Part shown: one piece after another, positions 1 to 7,561 of the stretch
Numbering within the stretch: position 1 is the first letter of the stretch
Layout: each line of letters opens with the position of its first letter
IMG/VR virus record: IMGVR_UViG_3300050821_003226
Coordinates: 1 to 59,941 of that record
From: a virus
Strand: one strand, 5' to 3'
DNA: 59,941 nt
Made by a program: the position numbers and the translations under genes
The notes under the pieces: model-generated
Told to the model about the DNA's origin: nothing
The model's database searches: none
The model's input: the letters and a program-made list of their open reading frames with translations, nothing else

Positions 1-97
1 CGTCGTCCGGCCGCAACCGCCGGCGCAGGCCGTGGACGCCGGCGTCATTATCTCGAACAGTGCGTCGAACGGCGAATGGAGCTGGCTCGACGATCCG
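1..97. repeat. Terminal direct repeat, copy 1 (circular overlap)
   Basis: The first 97 bases match the last 97 (59845-59941) base for base. The ASCH-like gene runs in frame across the join, so this is an overlap from a circular or circularly permuted assembly. It is not evidence for a physical short terminal repeat. Confidence 0.95.
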
Positions 98-556
98 GAC
101 CTCGAGTGGGCCGGCGTCGTCGGCGAGATGTTTCGTTGCCCGTACGGCGTTCCTGGCGATCGCCTGTGGGTGCGCGAGTCGTTCTCCATTCGCGATTACG
201 ACCTAAGCCGCCTCGAGAACCTCGATCCGATGGCGTGGTACTGGGCCGAGGGGAATCCGACCGCCGGAAACTGGACGAAGCCGAGGCCGTCGATTCATAT
301 GCCGCGATGGGCGTCGCGGCTGACGCTCGAGATCGTTAACGTCGGCGTCGAGCGGCTAACGCGAATCCGCGCTTCCGACTGTTACGACGAAGGGATCCGT
401 CGGCCGGCGCCGGGCGCGATTGGGAACGAGAAGGTCGGCTTCGAGAATGCGCAGCGCGCCTATCGCGAGCTTTGGGACGATCTAAACGCCGCCCGCGGCT
501 TCGCGTGGGATACGAACCCGTGGGTGTGGGTGCTCACCTTTCGGACCGTCGTATGA
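2..556 (+). CDS. ASCH/PUA-like phage protein, C-terminal part
   Basis: This is the main part of a gene whose start is at 59768 at the other end of the contig. The rejoined protein is 210 residues. It has the family signature of widespread phage proteins that begin KxRPILFSxxMVRALLxGxKTQTRRV, continue with CPYGVPGDRLWVRE and end with a conserved Trp-rich NPWVWVLTF strand. ASCH domains have a PUA-like fold and are expected to bind RNA or nucleotides; the role in phage is unknown. The stop overlaps the start of the next gene (ATGA). Confidence 0.75.
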   Translation, partial: VVRPQPPAQAVDAGVIISNSASNGEWSWLDDPDLEWAGVVGEMFRCPYGVPGDRLWVRESFSIRDYDLSRLENLDPMAWYWAEGNPTAGNWTKPRPSIHMPRWASRLTLEIVNVGVERLTRIRASDCYDEGIRRPAPGAIGNEKVGFENAQRAYRELWDDLNAARGFAWDTNPWVWVLTFRTVV

Positions 557-1104
557 CCTTCCGTCCCTGTCCGAAGCCGGAGGCAACGCAGCCGAAACCT
601 CGGAAATGGTTGCCGAAGAACCGCACGCCGATTGCCCGGAAGACGTTTCTCCCGCGCTCGACGACACGCATCCCCTCGATGAACCGCCGGGCGACGGAAC
701 GCCGACAGCGCCACTATCGCAAGGTGATTGGGTCGGCCTTTAACAAGGAGCTGCGATACAAGGCCTACCTGCGCTCGAAGGGCTTGTGCGAATGCGATGA
801 ATGCCGCGAGATCCGGAAGGTGCTGACGACGAACTATATGAAGGGGCAATCCTATTCAACGGAGTGGGAGACGGAGCGGGTCGCATTGGCCTTCGCAGAG
901 ATCCCGTGCTGGTTTGTGAAAAGTGGGGGCGAGCCGTGGCGCCGGTTCCGGTCGAGAGACGGAGAAACCCATCACACCGGATATCGGTTGTTCGGTGATG
1001 AGAACCCCGCCGAGATCGACCTCGTGCAGTTCGCTTGGAAACAGTGCCACCAGCGTATCGAATCCGAACACGGCACCCGTCGTCGTTTTCTCAAAGGCAA
1101 GTAA
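553..1104 (+). CDS. HNH-type nuclease-like protein
   Basis: 183 residues from the ATG at 553, which overlaps the previous stop; longer upstream starts would bury most of the overlap. Cys79, Cys81 and Cys84 precede a His-His-Thr-Gly-Tyr motif at 140-144. A Cys165-His166 pair followed by an Ile-Glu ends the motif. This spacing matches phage HNH endonucleases with a structural zinc. The basic N-terminal 60 residues probably bind DNA. It sits far from the terminase genes, so a packaging role is possible but not shown by position. Confidence 0.65.
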   Translation: MTFRPCPKPEATQPKPRKWLPKNRTPIARKTFLPRSTTRIPSMNRRATERRQRHYRKVIGSAFNKELRYKAYLRSKGLCECDECREIRKVLTTNYMKGQSYSTEWETERVALAFAEIPCWFVKSGGEPWRRFRSRDGETHHTGYRLFGDENPAEIDLVQFAWKQCHQRIESEHGTRRRFLKGK

Positions 1105-1117
1105 AGGAGCCCTCCGC

Positions 1118-1153
1118 ATGACAGACCCGAAGACATGGACAGCCGCACAATGA
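1118..1153 (+). CDS. Eleven-codon mini-ORF ahead of 1150 gene
   Basis: A strong Shine-Dalgarno AAAGGAG (1103-1109) lies 8 bases before the ATG at 1118. The frame encodes only MTDPKTWTAAQ, and its stop overlaps the ATG of the next gene at 1150. The best ribosome site in the area therefore serves the mini-ORF, which may work as a translational relay. An in-frame ATG for the longer gene at 1135 lies inside it. Confidence 0.45.
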   Translation: MTDPKTWTAAQ

Positions 1154-1692
1154 AAACTCACTACGTGGGCGCGAACAACGGGGCGCACCGCTTCGAGTGC
1201 GATGCCGAGCTTCAAGTGGTGGCCGAGAATCTTCGCGAGGATATCCGGCTCATCCTTCAGTACCACCTTGACCATCAGCCGTACATAGACGCGGACGGTA
1301 CGCATGGGCATGGTGGTGGTGTGACGGGCTATGATGCCGCGCAGGAAGAAGCCACGCGCAACGGATGGCTCTCGCGCTACCGTCCCGAAGATGCGAACGG
1401 GCGAGCGTGCAGCGGAACCATTCTCACGGTGCTCAATCACACGGGCGCAATCGTGCTTCGCGAAGCCAATGCCGCACGCGGAGACAAAGCCACGCGCCTT
1501 GTGTGGGGCATCAAATATTTTGGTCACGGCGTAAAACCTCTCCACCTATGCGGGCCGTACATCGTGCCGCTCTCCGATCCCGTGATTCGCGACGGGCACG
1601 GCCTCTACATCGAAGTCGATGCAGTGCGCGGCGATGTTCGTGACATTCAGCCCGTGCGGCGGAAATCCTTTTTCGAGAGGGTACTTGGATGA
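1150..1692 (+). CDS. Hypothetical protein, 180 aa
   Basis: I do not recognise this protein. The chosen start (MKTHYVGANN) overlaps the stop of the mini-ORF; an alternative in-frame ATG at 1135 has no ribosome site of its own. The protein is mixed alpha/beta, with a His/Gly-rich stretch (THGHGGG) near residue 50. No signal peptide or membrane segment is visible. It is first in a run of translationally coupled small genes. Confidence 0.6.
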   Translation: MKTHYVGANNGAHRFECDAELQVVAENLREDIRLILQYHLDHQPYIDADGTHGHGGGVTGYDAAQEEATRNGWLSRYRPEDANGRACSGTILTVLNHTGAIVLREANAARGDKATRLVWGIKYFGHGVKPLHLCGPYIVPLSDPVIRDGHGLYIEVDAVRGDVRDIQPVRRKSFFERVLG

Positions 1693-2279
1693 CCGACGAA
1701 GTGAAGTCCCCTCCCGTCTCCCGAGCGCCGCAGGGAGGAATACCGACCGTGAACTGGAAGTTCGACGCAACCGTTCAGGCGGCGGCGGCAGAAGTTCAGA
1801 CGGCCATCATGCAGTGCAAGCAGGGGAAGATGCACTATCCGAGCGCCGCGCTCGACGCACTGTGCGAAGCTGTCGCTGACCACGCCACCCCGCCGCCTTC
1901 ACCGCTGGACGAGCGCGAGACGTGCCAACAATACACCGAGTATTGGTTGCTGAACCGAGCAACGAGCGTGCATCGTGTGACGGCGGAAGTCGTGCGGGAT
2001 ATGGCGGCGAACTACGATCTCTACCTGAGTGCCCTGGAATATGGAACCAACAAGGCTCAGGCTGTCCCGCTGGCCGCCCCCCGCGAGACACGGGGAGAGC
2101 CGACAGCATGGGCCGTGCGCGACAAGTTCGGCAAGGTGATTGGTGTAGAGGAAAATCCGCACCGCGCCGATGACATGATGCTCGCCTTCTGTCTCAACAT
2201 TCAGAACCACTCCCGCACGCCGGTCGAAGTTGTTCCGCTCTACTTGCATCCCCGTTCCCCGTCCGAGGACCAGCGATGA
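1689..2279 (+). CDS. Hypothetical phage protein, 196 aa
   Basis: ATG overlaps the upstream stop. The second half has the pattern 'PTAWAVRD ... VVPLYLHP', a Trp-containing strand and a final VPLY strand. Small C-terminal modules like this recur in many unrelated phage accessory proteins. The middle is helical and the first 20 residues are Pro/Ser-rich. No enzymatic motif was seen. Confidence 0.6.
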   Translation: MTDEVKSPPVSRAPQGGIPTVNWKFDATVQAAAAEVQTAIMQCKQGKMHYPSAALDALCEAVADHATPPPSPLDERETCQQYTEYWLLNRATSVHRVTAEVVRDMAANYDLYLSALEYGTNKAQAVPLAAPRETRGEPTAWAVRDKFGKVIGVEENPHRADDMMLAFCLNIQNHSRTPVEVVPLYLHPRSPSEDQR

Positions 2280-2473
2280 GCACGTTCAGCGCGAGGATTG
2301 AAGTCCCCTCCGGCAACCGACTGTTTATCACGGGGCACAATATCTACGACGCGCCATCGGTGACGTTCGGCGGCAAGGAAGCGAACATCGTCCGGCGCAC
2401 CAAAGGCAAGAACGGTCGTCCTGACACGCTCGAAGTTGAGTTTGCCGACTCCCAGACGGAGACGAAGACGTGA
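2276..2473 (+). CDS. Hypothetical protein, 65 aa
   Basis: Starts in an ATGA overlap and its stop overlaps the GTG of the next gene. The composition is short beta-strands (FSARIEVPSGNRLFITGHN), suggesting a small beta-sheet domain. No known family was recognised. Confidence 0.55.
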   Translation: MSTFSARIEVPSGNRLFITGHNIYDAPSVTFGGKEANIVRRTKGKNGRPDTLEVEFADSQTETKT

Positions 2474-2907
2474 GGCTGAGAATCGTTCCGCTCACGTTGG
2501 CCGAAGGCAACCAGTTTGTGCGCCTGCACCATCGGCACCACAAGCCGGTCGTCGGATGCAAGTTCGTGATCGGGGCGGCAGACGAGGTGGGCGAAGTGCG
2601 GGGCGTGGCGCTGGTCGGTCGGCCTGTCTCGCGGATGCTGGATGACGGCTACACGCTCGAAGTGAACCGCGTGGCGACCGATGGAGCCATGAACTGCTGT
2701 TCGCTGCTCTACGGGGCCGCGTGGCGCGCCGGACGGGCGATGGGCTACCGGCGCATGGTGACGTACACGTTGCCGAAGGAAGGGGGCGGGGCGCTCCGTG
2801 CCGCTGGGTGGCGACTCATCGGCCAAGCGGGCGGCGGTGAGTGGGGCAATGCGAAGCGCCCGCGCGTCACGCTTCATCCTGAACTCAAACTCCGATGGGA
2901 AGCCTGA
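2470..2907 (+). CDS. XF1762 family protein (GNAT-like)
   Basis: 145 residues from a GTG start inside the upstream stop. It has the family hallmarks almost throughout: N-terminal VPLTLAEGNQFVRLHHRHH, then KPVVGCKFVIG, VALVGRPVSRMLDDG, a central LEVNRVATDG, and RRMVTYTLPKEGG followed by LRAAGW. The fold is expected to be acetyltransferase-like (GNAT). The substrate is unknown. The family is common in phages and mobile elements, usually beside small regulatory genes, as here. Confidence 0.8.
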   Translation: MRLRIVPLTLAEGNQFVRLHHRHHKPVVGCKFVIGAADEVGEVRGVALVGRPVSRMLDDGYTLEVNRVATDGAMNCCSLLYGAAWRAGRAMGYRRMVTYTLPKEGGGALRAAGWRLIGQAGGGEWGNAKRPRVTLHPELKLRWEA

Positions 2908-3009
2908 GCGCACGTTGAGTGAGCTTCACAACCGCAGCCAACTTCAGATCAGTTTAGCGTCTAAAAGTAGTGCTGTAACGCCCTCTCTTTGATGGAGTCC
3001 CAGACCCCA

Positions 3010-3231
3010 ATGACTGACAAACCGTATACCGCTCGGCAGGTCGCAATGGCGATTGCCGCAATGGATGAGCCGATGGGCGTCACGGTGGTATTCAATGCCG
3101 ACGACTATCCGGTGAGCGTGCACGAAGACGCGAAGGAAGCCGCGCAGATGTGCGCACACTATGACGCCAAGAGCGGTCCGTACAAAACGCTGACGATGTG
3201 GGGTGATCTTTCTTCTGCGAGGAACGTCTGA
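3010..3231 (+). CDS. Hypothetical protein, 73 aa
   Basis: ATG at 3010 is preceded by GGAG at 2994-2997; an in-frame ATG at 2992 and TTG at 2989 are alternatives with no ribosome site. It has an alpha/beta pattern (ARQVAMAIAAMDEPMGVTVV). The last base of the stop is the first base of the next start. Upstream, 2908-3009 is a 102-base gap that is AT-richer than its surroundings. Confidence 0.55.
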   Translation: MTDKPYTARQVAMAIAAMDEPMGVTVVFNADDYPVSVHEDAKEAAQMCAHYDAKSGPYKTLTMWGDLSSARNV

Positions 3232-3704
3232 TGACTAACGACTCTCCCCTCCCCGCCTCCCCAGCCCCAAGCCGCGCCGAGGAGCCTGAAATCGAAACGG
3301 TGCTCTGCTGGATCGACCGGCTTCGTGCGGCGGCTGGTGACTGCGCGATTCAGTTCGGCCTCGCGACGGGCAACATGCAACTTCGCACGATCGCGCAAGA
3401 GCAGGAGCACATCTACGACGCCATTGGGAACTACCTCGAATCACGGTTCGGCTCACGTTCAGATCATTTGGCCCGCTTCCCGCAGTTCGGGGGCGGGGCA
3501 TCAGAACGGGAATCGGCAGACAAGGAACGGCTGGACTGGCTGAATGCGAACGGCGAAGAAGTCACGCTCGGTATTGGCGGGACTGAGGATGACGGCTTCT
3601 GGTGGTGCATTTCAGAGCGCAATCGTGGCGGCACTGTCCGCAGCGCCATCGACGTAGCACGCAATAAGTCCCAGTTCGGGGGCGGAGAGGACACACCGAA
3701 GTGA
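3231..3704 (+). CDS. Hypothetical phage protein, 157 aa
   Basis: Pro/Ser-rich start, a central helical domain (EQEHIYDAIGNYLESRFG), then a C-terminal module with DKERLDWLN and TVRSAIDVA. That module recurs in phage proteins of unknown role, where the pattern is 'D-ERL-WL ... R-AIDxA'. FPQFGGG and SQFGGG frame the module as linkers. The stop overlaps the GTG of the XRE gene. Confidence 0.6.
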   Translation: MTNDSPLPASPAPSRAEEPEIETVLCWIDRLRAAAGDCAIQFGLATGNMQLRTIAQEQEHIYDAIGNYLESRFGSRSDHLARFPQFGGGASERESADKERLDWLNANGEEVTLGIGGTEDDGFWWCISERNRGGTVRSAIDVARNKSQFGGGEDTPK

Positions 3705-4021
3705 AGCGCATCAAACTCGCATCCTTCGGCACACGCCTCACGAAGTTGCGCGAAAATGCCGGACTGTCGCAGAGCGGGTTGGCGCGGCGCGTCGGGTCTT
3801 CGCAGTCGGCAATCTCGCAGATCGAAGCGGGCGACCGCAGTCCGTCGTACGGGATGCTGATTCAACTAGCCGATGGCGTGGGCGTAACGATCTCATTCCT
3901 CGTGGGCGATACCGAGGGCACGCGAGAGTCGGCGTTGATCGCTCGCATCACCACACTTCCACGTTCTGCACTGCGCGAACTGGACTCCTATGTCTCTTAC
4001 CTGAGCCACAAACATGGATAA
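3701..4021 (+). CDS. XRE-family HTH transcriptional regulator
   Basis: 106 residues. Residues 10-66 form a complete Cro/C1-type helix-turn-helix: LTKLRENAGLSQSGLARRVG, then SQSAISQIEAGDRSPSYGML and a following helix LADGVGVTISFLV. The short C-terminal tail (LPRSALRELDSYVSYLSHKH) is helical and may mediate dimerisation. There is no peptidase domain of the LexA type. It is the only clear phage repressor candidate, but it is embedded in a + strand operon, not facing a divergent promoter. It may instead be a timing regulator. Confidence 0.85.
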   Translation: MKRIKLASFGTRLTKLRENAGLSQSGLARRVGSSQSAISQIEAGDRSPSYGMLIQLADGVGVTISFLVGDTEGTRESALIARITTLPRSALRELDSYVSYLSHKHG

Positions 4022-4691
4022 CTCGAAGTCTGCAGCGGGGGCCGGAGGGAACGGCGGAGACTTCAAGGTGCCGGAGAAGCGCGCGAGCGATGAAGGGTGC
4101 GTCGTCTGCACGCACTGCGATATGATTGTCGGCTACGCGAGCTATGAGAATCGGGCGAGCGTGTGGGCCGAAATGCTGGCACATGAGCGGCACTGCCCGA
4201 AGAATCCGCTCGCCATCGAACTGGCGGAGATCGCTCGCGGCTTCGGCAACGTGTCGGCGCTCGACGGCCTCACGCTCGCGGAGAAGGCGGCGAAGTGCGT
4301 CAGGATGCTGGCCGCGCTCAACGCTCCGGCAGAACTTCCGCGCTCCCCAGCCTCCCTCGACGCGAGGCCGTCCGAGAAGTCAAACGTCTTGCAAGCACTC
4401 GAAGCGAGTCAGGGCGGCTATACCGGCGATCCTTGCGTGAACTGTGGGCGGATTCGCGTCGATGCGCGCACGCTCACCTGTGAGAAGTGCGAGGTCCACC
4501 AATGCTCTGAGGCAATCTCGATGCGTGACGCAGTGGCCTGCATCAGCGGCGTCTTGCAGGAACTTCGCGTTCCGGCTCAGCCGCACCGCTTCAACACCTC
4601 GTTCGAGCAAGCCGCCTACTTTCTGCGGAAGTGCAATGCGGCCATGCTCAACACGCCCGCCCCTCCCGACGCGAGGCCGTCCAATGGCTAG
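4014..4691 (+). CDS. Zinc-binding hypothetical protein, 225 aa
   Basis: Overlaps the XRE gene by 8 bases. Two zinc-like sites are visible. Cys29/Cys32/Cys35 pair with His57, His60 and Cys61; Cys141/Cys144 pair with Cys156/Cys159 as a zinc ribbon. Two Pro-rich linkers carry the same DARPS motif, encoded by a shared 16-base word (4358-4373 and 4666-4681), so the gene looks assembled from modules. Function unknown. Confidence 0.6.
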   Translation: MDNSKSAAGAGGNGGDFKVPEKRASDEGCVVCTHCDMIVGYASYENRASVWAEMLAHERHCPKNPLAIELAEIARGFGNVSALDGLTLAEKAAKCVRMLAALNAPAELPRSPASLDARPSEKSNVLQALEASQGGYTGDPCVNCGRIRVDARTLTCEKCEVHQCSEAISMRDAVACISGVLQELRVPAQPHRFNTSFEQAAYFLRKCNAAMLNTPAPPDARPSNG

Positions 4692-4920
4692 CACATCGAA
4701 GCTGAGGCCGAAGGAAGCCAAGATGTTCCGCGACTTCGGCCGAGCGTTGCGGAAGAAGTTTCTCGCGAAGAAGGATGCGGGGAAGTCAGGCTGGGATGCG
4801 CCGGATTGGATGGAGGAGTGCCGCGAGCAACTCGCCGCCCATCTCATCAAAGGTGATCCGCTCGACGTGGCCTTGTTCGCCGCTTTTCTACACTACCACG
4901 GAGAGCGTACCAATGCGTGA
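4684..4920 (+). CDS. Conserved phage protein, 78 aa
   Basis: ATG at 4684 overlaps the upstream stop. The core, SGWDAPDWMEECREQLAAHL followed by KGDPLDVALFAAFLHYH, matches a small helical protein found in very many phages near ASCH-like and zinc-finger genes. The role is unknown. A basic N-terminal helix (LRKKFLAKK) is present. Confidence 0.7.
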   Translation: MASTSKLRPKEAKMFRDFGRALRKKFLAKKDAGKSGWDAPDWMEECREQLAAHLIKGDPLDVALFAAFLHYHGERTNA

Positions 4921-5197
4921 CTATCGGAAGAAGCCTGTCGTGATTCAGGCGTACCAAATGCACACGGCGAACGATGCGGCGCAAGGCGTCTGCACGGGCG
5001 GCGCTGATTGTGCCGGACATGGGCCAGACGGAAGCCATCCGCACATTCACACGTTCGAAGGCGATCACACATGGACCGCTGGCGATTGGGTGATTCGCGG
5101 CGTCAAGGGCGAGTTCTACTTCTGCAAGCCGGATATCTTTGCCGCCACCTACGAACCTGCTGAAGTGTCTCAGCCGCTCTGTTGGACGCTGCCTTGA
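4913..5197 (+). CDS. Conserved phage protein with GVKGEFYxCKPDIF motif
   Basis: 94 residues. It begins RDYRKKPVVIQAYQM and ends with TAGDWVIRGVKGEFYFCKPD followed by IFAATYEP. This is the signature of a small beta-rich protein present in a very wide range of phages and prophages; no function has been assigned to the family that I know of. A His-rich insert (SHPHIHTFEGDH, near 41-52) is larger than usual. Confidence 0.75.
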   Translation: MRDYRKKPVVIQAYQMHTANDAAQGVCTGGADCAGHGPDGSHPHIHTFEGDHTWTAGDWVIRGVKGEFYFCKPDIFAATYEPAEVSQPLCWTLP

Positions 5198-5237
5198 AGT
5201 GCCAGCCCGACGCGGCGCGGACGCGAGAGGGAGAGAC

Positions 5238-5666
5238 ATGACCGAGCCTGTCCGCAAGGATCACATCCGGCGCGAGAATGTGCCGTGGCGCACGACCGAC
5301 GATGCGCTGACCGAGTGCGGTCTCGATGTGCGCGACTGTCAGGCGCTGACGCCGCAAGCGATGCTGGAGAAGATCGCGGAACAAGGAGAGGTTCGCGCCT
5401 CCTTGTCGTCGTGCATGACGTGCTGGCAACATCGGCGCACGGATCGCGGCCAGTTACTCCGTGATGCGGTGTCGCGGCTCATCAATCGTTCGTGGCACGG
5501 GAAAGAATCGGGGCGCGTGGAGCGTGAACTGCGCGCCATCGGTTTGCTGGTGGCGGCACACCGCGAGGAGTTCGAGACCACACTGCGCGACATGGACGAA
5601 GCCGTGGACATCCGCACCGCACGCAAGAAGCCGCCCGCTCAAAACTTCGGAGGACTGAAACTGTGA
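5238..5666 (+). CDS. Conserved protein, ENVPWRTT/CMTCW family
   Basis: 142 residues from ATG 5238, preceded by a purine-rich ribosome site. Motifs: ENVPWRTTDDALTECGLDV, then SCMTCW and a final helix VERELRAIGLLVAAHREEFE. I recall similar proteins as conserved but unassigned in environmental phages and actinobacteria. Two Cys in the CMTCW motif and one in TECG could bind a metal. The gene ends in a GTGA overlap with a mini-ORF. Confidence 0.6.
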   Translation: MTEPVRKDHIRRENVPWRTTDDALTECGLDVRDCQALTPQAMLEKIAEQGEVRASLSSCMTCWQHRRTDRGQLLRDAVSRLINRSWHGKESGRVERELRAIGLLVAAHREEFETTLRDMDEAVDIRTARKKPPAQNFGGLKL

Positions 5667-5725
5667 CTTCGCCATCAGATATTTCAGGTGTCTCCTCCCC
5701 GGCGCGGACGCCGAAGGAGGGGTGA
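5663..5725 (+). CDS. Twenty-codon mini-ORF
   Basis: GTG at 5663 overlaps the upstream stop and has GGAGG at 5649-5653, 9 bases away. It encodes MTSPSDISGVSSPARTPKEG and stops at 5725. Its last codons run over AAGGAGG (5714-5720), the ribosome site of the next gene at 5729. Translating it would open or occupy that site, so a relay role is plausible. Confidence 0.4.
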   Translation: MTSPSDISGVSSPARTPKEG

Positions 5726-5728
5726 GGG

Positions 5729-5953
5729 ATGACGGAGCAGCTCGATGCCTTCGGCGCCGTTGATGCGCTCGCGACGGCGATGACGATCGCGATGGAGGCG
5801 AGTCAGGCGCAGGGCGGCGAACCCGTCGCCGGTTCGGCGACGTGCCCGAAGTGCGGCGGTCGGTTCGATTATCGCGCGAGCGTGCCGTCGCGGCGGAAAG
5901 TGTTCGTCAGGATCCAGTGCCGCACGAAGGGCTGTCTCGCGCTCATTACATGA
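5729..5953 (+). CDS. Small zinc-ribbon protein, 74 aa
   Basis: Strong ribosome site AAGGAGG, 8 bases before the ATG. CPKCGGRFDYRAS near residue 39 and CRTKGC near 64 form a Cys4 ribbon. The N-terminal third is an Ala/Met-rich helix. Probably a nucleic-acid or protein-binding adaptor; function unknown. Confidence 0.6.
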   Translation: MTEQLDAFGAVDALATAMTIAMEASQAQGGEPVAGSATCPKCGGRFDYRASVPSRRKVFVRIQCRTKGCLALIT

Positions 5954-5973
5954 CTCACTTTCTCGGAGGCTCT

Positions 5974-6267
5974 ATGCCGACAGAAGCGAAGTACCAGGCC
6001 GAGGACGTTTCGATCGCGCGGCTGCGCGACGAGCTCGAGCGTGCGAGGCGGGCCGAATGGGAGTTCGCGATTCGATGCGTTCTCTACGGGCTCATGATCG
6101 CGCTCCTCGCGATGATCGCCGCATGCTCGCCCACGGTCCCTACCGGGCCGTCGTGCGCGCCGGTCTACCAGTACACGGACACGTCGTGGAACGCGGCGCA
6201 TACGGCGTTCGTCACCGCGCCCGTCTACGCGTGCGCCGGCGCGACGGTCCACGCCGGGGCGCCGTAA
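5974..6267 (+). CDS. Small membrane protein, 97 aa
   Basis: ATG 5974 has GGAGG at 5965-5969; an in-frame ATG at 5950 is an alternative. A charged N-terminal helix is followed by one membrane segment (CVLYGLMIALLAMIAAC) near residues 35-51. The C-terminal part has two Cys (SCAPV, YACAG) and would lie outside the inner membrane. The LAMIAAC end resembles a lipobox but lies too far from the N-terminus for a standard lipoprotein signal. Confidence 0.55.
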   Translation: MPTEAKYQAEDVSIARLRDELERARRAEWEFAIRCVLYGLMIALLAMIAACSPTVPTGPSCAPVYQYTDTSWNAAHTAFVTAPVYACAGATVHAGAP

Positions 6268-6460
6268 CGCGCGCCGGACTTGCGGCCGCTCCGCGGCGTC
6301 GGTAGGTTGACGGCGTAGCGCTATCGGGGCGCTGCAGGGCGGGTCGGGGGACGGCGTCGCATCGCTTCGGTGGTGCGGCGCCGTTCGTCGTCCGGGCCGC
6401 TGTGGCTTGCGCGCATCGTCGCGAACGCATAAACTCGTCCGCGTCCTCTCTCTCGGATCG
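6268..6460 (+). other. Intergenic stretch with no recognised gene
   Basis: 193 bases between the small membrane protein and the ParB-like remnant. It is GC-rich and open in several frames, but with no ribosome site or recognisable protein. A small hairpin (GCCGC/GCGGC) lies just after the upstream stop. I see no clear promoter. Confidence 0.4.
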
Positions 6461-6843
6461 ATGCCCGAACCGCTCGACGCGCCGCCCGCTTCCGCTCCGC
6501 CGCCATCACCGACCGCGCATCGCGTCGAGATGGCCCGGCTCGCCGACCTCCGGCCGCACCCGCGGAACTCCATCCGGCCGAGCAGCTCGAGCATATCGCG
6601 GCGAGCATCCGGACGCACGGCTTCTACCGGAACATCGTCGTCGCGCGCGACGGGACGATCCTCGCCGGGCACGGCGTAACGCAGGCGGCCGAGAAGATGG
6701 GCTATCTCGAGGTCCCCGTTATCCGGCTCCCGATCGAGGCGAACCATCCGGCGGCGCTCAAGCTGGGGATCGACCTCGGCGCGCTCCGGGCGACGCCGAA
6801 CGAGTACGGGCTCGCTCTTTCCCCTCAACCGATAGGATCATAA
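6461..6843 (+). pseudogene. ParB-like nuclease-domain gene, frameshifted
   Basis: From ATG 6461 the frame reads into VEMARLADLRPHPRN (to 6568), the first half of a ParB N-terminal motif. The rest of the domain continues in another frame from 6571: HPAEQLEHIAASIRTHGFYR, then RDGTILAGHGVTQAAEKMG and VPVIRLP, to a stop at 6841-6843. Family members usually have about three residues between PHPRN and HP. Only two bases lie there now, so about seven bases appear to be missing. The C-terminus after NHPAALKL also departs from the family. This is either a real decay, an assembly indel, or a recoding site. Confidence 0.65.
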
Positions 6844-6847
6844 GACG

Positions 6848-7081
6848 ATGGCACGTCCAGCCGCAGGCGTACGCGAGAAAGGCACGGTGAAGTGGTTTAA
6901 CGACGCGAAGGGCTTCGGCTTCATCACGCGCGACAATGAGCAGAAGGACGCGTTCGTCCACTACTCGGCGATCGAGACGGGATCCGGGCACAAATCGCTG
7001 GCCGAAGGCGATCGCGTCGAGTTCGAGGTCGTGCAGGGACAGAAGGGACCGGCCGCGGAGCGCGTCGCGAAGCTCGCGTAG
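6848..7081 (+). CDS. Cold-shock protein, CspA family
   Basis: 77 residues. The full cold-shock domain is present: [19 protein letters not shown] (RNP1), DAFVHYSAI (RNP2), then [17 protein letters not shown]. It binds single-stranded nucleic acid and melts RNA structure. It follows the ParB remnant by 4 bases and is the first of two cold-shock genes, as if phage mRNA needed its own RNA chaperones. Confidence 0.92.
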   Translation: MARPAAGVREKGTVKWFNDAKGFGFITRDNEQKDAFVHYSAIETGSGHKSLAEGDRVEFEVVQGQKGPAAERVAKLA

Positions 7082-7188
7082 CGCGCGGGCGCCGGCCGAT
7101 CGCGTACAACCATATAGTAGGGCTGGACTTCATTCGCGGACCGCTTCCGTTCGTTCACCGCTCGACGTAGGTATCCTTGTGAGACTCC

Positions 7189-7512
7189 ATGACGGGAAGT
7201 ACCGGGACTTCGATTCCACCGACGAACGGCATCAGCAGCACCGCGAGCAGCCGGGCGCCGCGCCAGAGCGGGAAGGTGGCATGGTTCAACAACGACAAGG
7301 GATGGGGCTTCCTCACGCCGGACGCCGGCGGTGCGGACGTCTTCGTCCACTATACCGGGATCCGGATGAAGCGCGGCAAGGGACGCCGGACGCTCCAGGA
7401 GACGGATCTCGTCGAGTTCGAGGTCGTCACGGGCTCGAACAACAAGCCGCAGGCGATCGACGTCGCCGTCGTCGGACAGGCGCCGATCGAAGAGTCAGCC
7501 GCAGCGAACTAA
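7189..7512 (+). CDS. Cold-shock-like protein with N-terminal extension
   Basis: 107 residues. A Ser/Thr/Pro-rich extension of about 25 residues precedes a cold-shock domain with [18 protein letters not shown] and [12 protein letters not shown]1 has Trp (GWGF) in place of the usual GFGF, and the loop carries extra Lys/Arg (KRGKGRR). It is only distantly similar to the copy at 6848, so a recent duplication is unlikely. After the stop, 7515-7534 forms a GC hairpin without a T-tract. Confidence 0.85.
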   Translation: MTGSTGTSIPPTNGISSTASSRAPRQSGKVAWFNNDKGWGFLTPDAGGADVFVHYTGIRMKRGKGRRTLQETDLVEFEVVTGSNNKPQAIDVAVVGQAPIEESAAAN

Positions 7513-7561
7513 GGGCCGCGCGCGCAGCGCGGCGGGATGCGAAGCGACGGAAGGGCGAACC

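Noticed and set aside
2975-2982. Extra GTAACGCC word before the 3010 gene
   Set aside because: A single 8-base copy without a second half-site is probably chance; it lacks the cluster seen at 55010-55134.
6306-6330. TTGACG followed by TATCGG as promoter before the ParB remnant
   Set aside because: The gap between the two boxes is only about 9 bases, too short for a sigma70 promoter.
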